DNA from: Bacillota bacterium
Lineage (GTDB): Bacteria > Bacillota > Limnochordia > Limnochordales > DUMU01
Assembly: GCA_012839805.1 (NCBI GenBank)
Contig: DUMU01000034.1
Location: forward strand, 1 to 50,018
Direction: 5' to 3'
Length of the DNA: 50,018 bases
Below the pieces are notes generated by a model. That model ran no database searches, was not told where the DNA came from, and saw only the letters and a list, made by a program, of their open reading frames with translations. Positions 49,123-50,018 of this stretch are shown here, one piece after another; the stretch's first letter is position 1, and every line of letters starts with the position of its first letter. The translations under genes and the position numbers were made by a program.

Positions 49123-49800
49123 TTGGGGGAGTCGATTCATCCACAGTACGGGCTCTGGCCGCTGGTCGGGCTCAACCTGGCGTTGTTCGTGGGGTTTGCT
49201 ATCGGTTTCTTCCGGCCCCGTACCCGCACGGACTGGCGGACGCTGGGAGCGTTTGCCGCATTTTTGCTCGCCTTGTTTACCGAAATGTACGGCTTCCCGC
49301 TGACGTTATACCTGTTATGGTCGTGGTTCGGAAATCGCTTGCCTGGCCTCGATCCGTTATCTCACAATGCCGGTCATTTGTGGCAGGTTCTGTTGGGCTG
49401 GAAGGGCGACCCACACCTGAACGTTTTTCACTTCACGAGTGACTTACTGATCATTGGCGGCTTTGCCCTCCTTGCAGCCAGTTGGAAGGTGCTACACCGG
49501 GCCGTCCGGGAAGGGCACCTTGCCACGTCCGGGCCGTACCGCTGGATACGGCACCCTCAATATGCAGGGTTTATGGTGGTCATGGTCGGCTTTCTGGTGC
49601 AGTGGCCGACCTTCGCCACACTCTTGATGTTCCCAGTACTAGTACTTATGTACGTTAGGCTGGCGCGGCGAGAGGAACAGTCCCTGAAGGAACAGTTTGG
49701 CGCCGTATACGATCGATACGCGGACAGTACCCCCGCTTTCATCCCCGGGTGGGCTTCACTCGTGCAGATCTGGCGCTCGCGCGGTCCCAAGGAGAGTTAG
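49123..49800 (+). CDS. Isoprenylcysteine carboxyl methyltransferase-like membrane protein
   Basis: 225 residues, five to six transmembrane helices. The C-terminal region has the ICMT/NnrU-type signature GPYRWIRHPQYAGFMVVMVGFLV in outline and RREEQSLKEQFGAVYDRYADSTPAFIP, which binds S-adenosylmethionine and lipid substrate in related methyltransferases. Prokaryotes lack prenylated proteins of the eukaryotic type, so the substrate is unknown; bacterial homologues sit near metal-resistance genes. The TTG start at 49123 has GGAGGG seven bases upstream. It lies 93 bases after the YHS gene and is probably co-regulated with it. Confidence 0.8.
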   Translation: MGESIHPQYGLWPLVGLNLALFVGFAIGFFRPRTRTDWRTLGAFAAFLLALFTEMYGFPLTLYLLWSWFGNRLPGLDPLSHNAGHLWQVLLGWKGDPHLNVFHFTSDLLIIGGFALLAASWKVLHRAVREGHLATSGPYRWIRHPQYAGFMVVMVGFLVQWPTFATLLMFPVLVLMYVRLARREEQSLKEQFGAVYDRYADSTPAFIPGWASLVQIWRSRGPKES

Positions 49801-50018
49801 ATCTGGCGATTGACAACCGGCCTGCCCCCAACCGGGTAGCGGTACGGTTCTCTCATGGGCGAAGGGATGTCCCTACGGGTCACCCTCCTAAGAGAGCGCT
49901 GAACTAACAGCCCAGTGGACGGCCGACGGAGCCATTTGGTAAGCACTGGCGATGATTAGCCTTGGATCACGCACTCACCTATCCAGTCATGCGTAGGACT
50001 CCCTCCCATGTCAACCCG
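49801..50018. other. Right-edge non-coding stretch
   Basis: No gene or clear site is visible. TTGACA occurs at 49810 but no -10 follows at a suitable distance. Confidence 0.4.

Noticed and set aside
49810-49850. Promoter from TTGACA at 49810
   Set aside because: No acceptable -10 element follows at 15-19 bases and no gene start is visible before the window ends.

Overview
The window comes from a high-GC bacterium. Start codons are often GTG or TTG behind strong AGGAGG-type ribosome binding sites. A CotA-type laccase, a SatD/membrane-protein pair and many ROK and solute-binding proteins point to a Bacillota lineage, perhaps Symbiobacteriia- or Limnochordia-like, but no marker gene here settles the taxonomy. 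All four intact solute-binding proteins have ordinary Sec signal peptides with no lipobox cysteine. This is unusual for a monoderm and would fit a diderm member of the phylum. I see no rRNA, tRNA, CRISPR array or intact transposase.

Layout. 0-1.5 kb: a decayed RHS gene with an HNH-type (AHH-like) toxin tail, broken by at least three frameshifts. 1.5-7.2 kb: an ArsR-type regulator beside a large inverted repeat, a secreted GH76 alpha-1,6-mannanase, an SDR dehydrogenase, and a three-gene operon (beta-rich protein of unknown family, ECF sigma factor, small soluble protein). 7-13.5 kb, minus strand: a secreted ADP-ribosylglycohydrolase-fold protein, a solute-binding protein, a URO-D-type methyltransferase homologue, and a glycerol kinase carrying a 36-bp coding minisatellite. 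13.7-17.1 kb, plus strand: SatD and its membrane partner, a Uma2 protein, and the AzlCD amino-acid exporter. 17-36 kb, almost all minus strand: a glycan-use island with two GHL10 proteins, three solute-binding proteins, a ROK repressor, a SIS isomerase, a ROK kinase, a GH38 alpha-mannosidase and a TIM-barrel isomerase. 36-41 kb: a Gfo/Idh dehydrogenase (plus strand), then a Gfo/Idh-cupin-DapA-like operon (minus strand) divergent from an AraC regulator, with a good TTGACA-17-TACAAG promoter next to a perfect 14-bp palindrome. 41-50 kb: a CotA-like multicopper oxidase, a c-di-GMP pair (GGDEF enzyme overlapping a PocR-GAF-GAF-HD-GYP protein), and a divergent cluster with Lgt, two membrane proteins, a YHS metal-binding protein and an isoprenylcysteine-methyltransferase-like protein. 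Its shared promoter carries two opposed sets of three 11-bp-phased direct repeats.

How it may work together. GH76 and GH38 suggest cutting of alpha-mannosides. The solute-binding proteins would capture the products, and the ROK kinase, SIS isomerase, TIM-barrel isomerase and Gfo/Idh enzymes would process them. No ABC permease or ATPase lies in the window, so the binding proteins must use transporters encoded elsewhere.

The most distinctive hidden structure is a set of relics inside the glycan island: a duplicated promoter/leader of one binding-protein gene, an inverted C-terminal fragment of a binding-protein gene, an inverted leader plus first codons of the Gfo/Idh gene, and what looks like the 3' end of a group II intron. 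They suggest repeated duplication, inversion and decay. Operator-like dyads sit beside several regulators, and the 48.7-kb repeat array is the best candidate for an unrecognised regulatory circuit.
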